NCBI GenBank assembly: GCA_002429965.1
Contig: DJBG01000161.1
Location: forward strand, 12,421 to 17,696
Reading direction: 5' to 3'
Origin: Hungatella sp. UBA5982
GTDB taxonomy: Bacteria > Bacillota > Clostridia > Lachnospirales > Lachnospiraceae
DNA length: 5,276 nucleotides
In this document: positions 5,234 to 5,276 of the stretch, in pieces
How the letters are laid out: the number at the start of each line of letters is the position of its first letter
Position numbering within the stretch: position 1 is the stretch's first letter
The notes under the pieces: model-generated
The model's input: the letters and a program-made list of their open reading frames with translations, nothing else
What the model was told of the DNA's origin: nothing
Databases searched by the model: none
Program-made: the position numbers and the translations under genes

Positions 5234-5276
5234 TTATTGAGCCCCATTGCTTAAAAGTTCGATTCCCTTTCTAATT
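5234..5276 (-). CDS. C-terminal end of an unidentified gene (rest outside window)
   Basis: On the minus strand one frame is open from the right edge to a TAA at 5236-5234 and encodes the final residues IRKGIELLSNGAQ. The stop lies 14 bases before a textbook intrinsic terminator, which is the main reason to believe a gene ends here. Thirteen residues are too few to name a family, and another frame cannot be excluded. Confidence 0.45.
   Translation of the reverse strand, partial: IRKGIELLSNGAQ

Overview
The window looks like a stretch of a low-to-moderate GC Firmicutes chromosome, most likely a Lachnospiraceae (Clostridium cluster XIVa) relative. That placement rests on the combination of a DUF6465-type lysine-rich protein, a YedF selenium-metabolism protein, a DUF1292 protein and a short-form UvrD/PcrA helicase, with strong AGGAGG-type ribosome binding sites and AT-rich intergenic gaps. 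It is inference from gene content, with no rRNA to confirm it.

Almost everything is on the minus strand. From right to left: the last codons of an unidentified gene and its strong intrinsic terminator (5185-5276); a UvrD-like helicase (3289-5133); a CobO/BtuR corrinoid adenosyltransferase (2685-3209); a DUF1292 acidic protein (2253-2585); a terminator (2204-2245); an XRE-type regulator (1683-2051) coupled by one base to yedF (1067-1681); a terminator (1034-1066); a strong sigma-A promoter (1003-1032); a roughly 250-base untranslated leader; and the DUF6465 protein (398-739). On the left edge the C-terminal part of a plus-strand membrane protein (2-280) converges on the DUF6465 gene, with a hairpin between them.

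Functionally the window is ordinary housekeeping and accessory metabolism: DNA repair/unwinding, cobalamin adenosylation and a selenium/sulfur-carrier type protein with its own putative regulator. No mobile element, tRNA, rRNA or CRISPR array was seen.

The most interesting part is the 'empty' stretch 740-1066. A consensus promoter fires into a leader that can fold, on the minus strand, into a closed multi-branch RNA: a long closing helix 776-793/942-959, a 12-bp arm, a short GC hairpin, a 9-bp arm and a small 3-4-bp hairpin. Three G-U wobbles in the closing helix become mismatches on the other strand, which supports minus-strand transcription. A competing 5' hairpin and a terminator-like hairpin just before the DUF6465 ribosome binding site suggest either a riboswitch-like control element or a stand-alone small RNA. 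I could not assign it to a known class.
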